NCBI GenBank assembly: GCA_018396615.1
Contig: JAGTQT010000008.1
Location: 1-39,983, forward strand
Origin: Candidatus Bathyarchaeota archaeon
GTDB lineage: Archaea > Thermoproteota > Bathyarchaeia > Bathyarchaeales > Bathycorpusculaceae
Direction of reading: 5' to 3'
DNA length: 39,983 nucleotides
Of the stretch, positions 39,920 to 39,983 are shown piece by piece. Position 1 is the stretch's first letter. Each line of letters opens with the position of its first letter. The position numbers and the translations under genes were made by a program. A model generated the notes under the pieces. It saw nothing but the letters and a program-made list of their open reading frames with translations, was not told the origin of the DNA and did not search any database.

Positions 39920-39983
39920 CTATTTGCCCTTAAACTCGGCCTTTCTTCGAGACATGAAGGCTTCAACGCCTTCCTTCAAGTCT
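39920..39983 (-). CDS. Enoyl-CoA hydratase/isomerase (crotonase) family, C-terminal fragment
   Basis: Only the last 20 codons are in the window. The minus strand reads DLKEGVEAFMSRRKAEFKGK and stops, which is the standard crotonase ending (pattern D-x-x-E-G-x-x-A-F-x-x-K/R-R-x-x-x-F-x-G-K). Such enzymes hydrate 2-enoyl-CoA. Its position ahead of thiolase, DUF35 and acyl-CoA ligase on the same strand fits a beta-oxidation-like module. The call relies on a short tail and neighbours. Confidence 0.72.
   Translation of the reverse strand, partial: DLKEGVEAFMSRRKAEFKGK

Noticed and set aside
1-39983. CRISPR arrays, tRNA/rRNA genes, insertion sequences, integrase or attachment sites
   Set aside because: I looked through the gaps, all shorter than about 210 nt, and saw no regularly spaced direct repeats, cloverleaf-like segments or transposase motifs.

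Overview
This window looks like a chromosomal segment from an archaeon of the TACK/Thermoproteota side, most likely a Bathyarchaeia-type genome (an inference from gene content, not a tested placement). Archaeal marks read directly from the sequence are aEF-2 with the diphthamide-loop histidine, archaeal/eukaryotic ribosomal proteins eS4, eL19, eL32 and eL34, RNase P component 1, the DUF106/EMC3-like membrane protein next to SecY, a tetraether-lipid-synthase-like radical SAM enzyme, TATA-box promoters, frequent TTG/GTG starts and 1-8 nt gene overlaps. No tRNA, rRNA, CRISPR array or transposase was seen.

Layout: (1) 1-2506, minus strand, grpE-dnaK-dnaJ (dnaJ cut by the window edge). (2) 2644-13402, mixed metabolism: a small membrane protein, an ABC-2 exporter pair, a dipeptide-epimerase-like enolase-superfamily enzyme, a class II (GlpX-type) fructose bisphosphatase, an Lrp/AsnC regulator, aEF-2, an iron-sulfur flavoprotein coupled to an AfpA-like archaeoflavoprotein, an isoprenylcysteine-methyltransferase-like protein, and a lysine exporter LysO split into two genes. 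(3) 13459-25801, minus strand, a ribosomal protein/secretion cluster running from uL22 through uS3, uL29, rnp1, uS17, uL14, uL24, eS4, uL5, uS14 (missing from the ORF track), uS8, uL6, eL32, eL19, uL18, uS5, uL30, an unexpected Hsp20/alpha-crystallin-like gene, uL15, secY, DUF106, eL34 and cytidylate kinase. (4) 25944-33277, a GNAT acetyltransferase, an EamA transporter, hypE, a DUF996 membrane protein, a 44-residue coiled-coil microprotein, and hypF-hypC-hypD for [NiFe]-hydrogenase maturation. (5) 33341-35408, a divergent pair: an HxlR-type regulator and a Tes-like radical SAM protein. (6) 35413-39983, minus strand, an acyl-CoA module: crotonase end, thiolase, DUF35 zinc-ribbon/OB partner and an acyl-CoA ligase. 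The thiolase is disrupted by an exact tandem duplication of period 961 bp.

The observations most worth a second look are: the alpha-crystallin gene inserted between uL30 and uL15, preceded by a hairpin-plus-T6 terminator and its own apparently leaderless promoter; the identical 961-bp thiolase duplication with 6-bp microhomology, which is either a very recent mutation or an assembly error; altered switch I in aEF-2 and loss of an active-site aspartate in DnaK; the tetraether synthase facing its own regulator; and several palindromes at promoters that may be operators.
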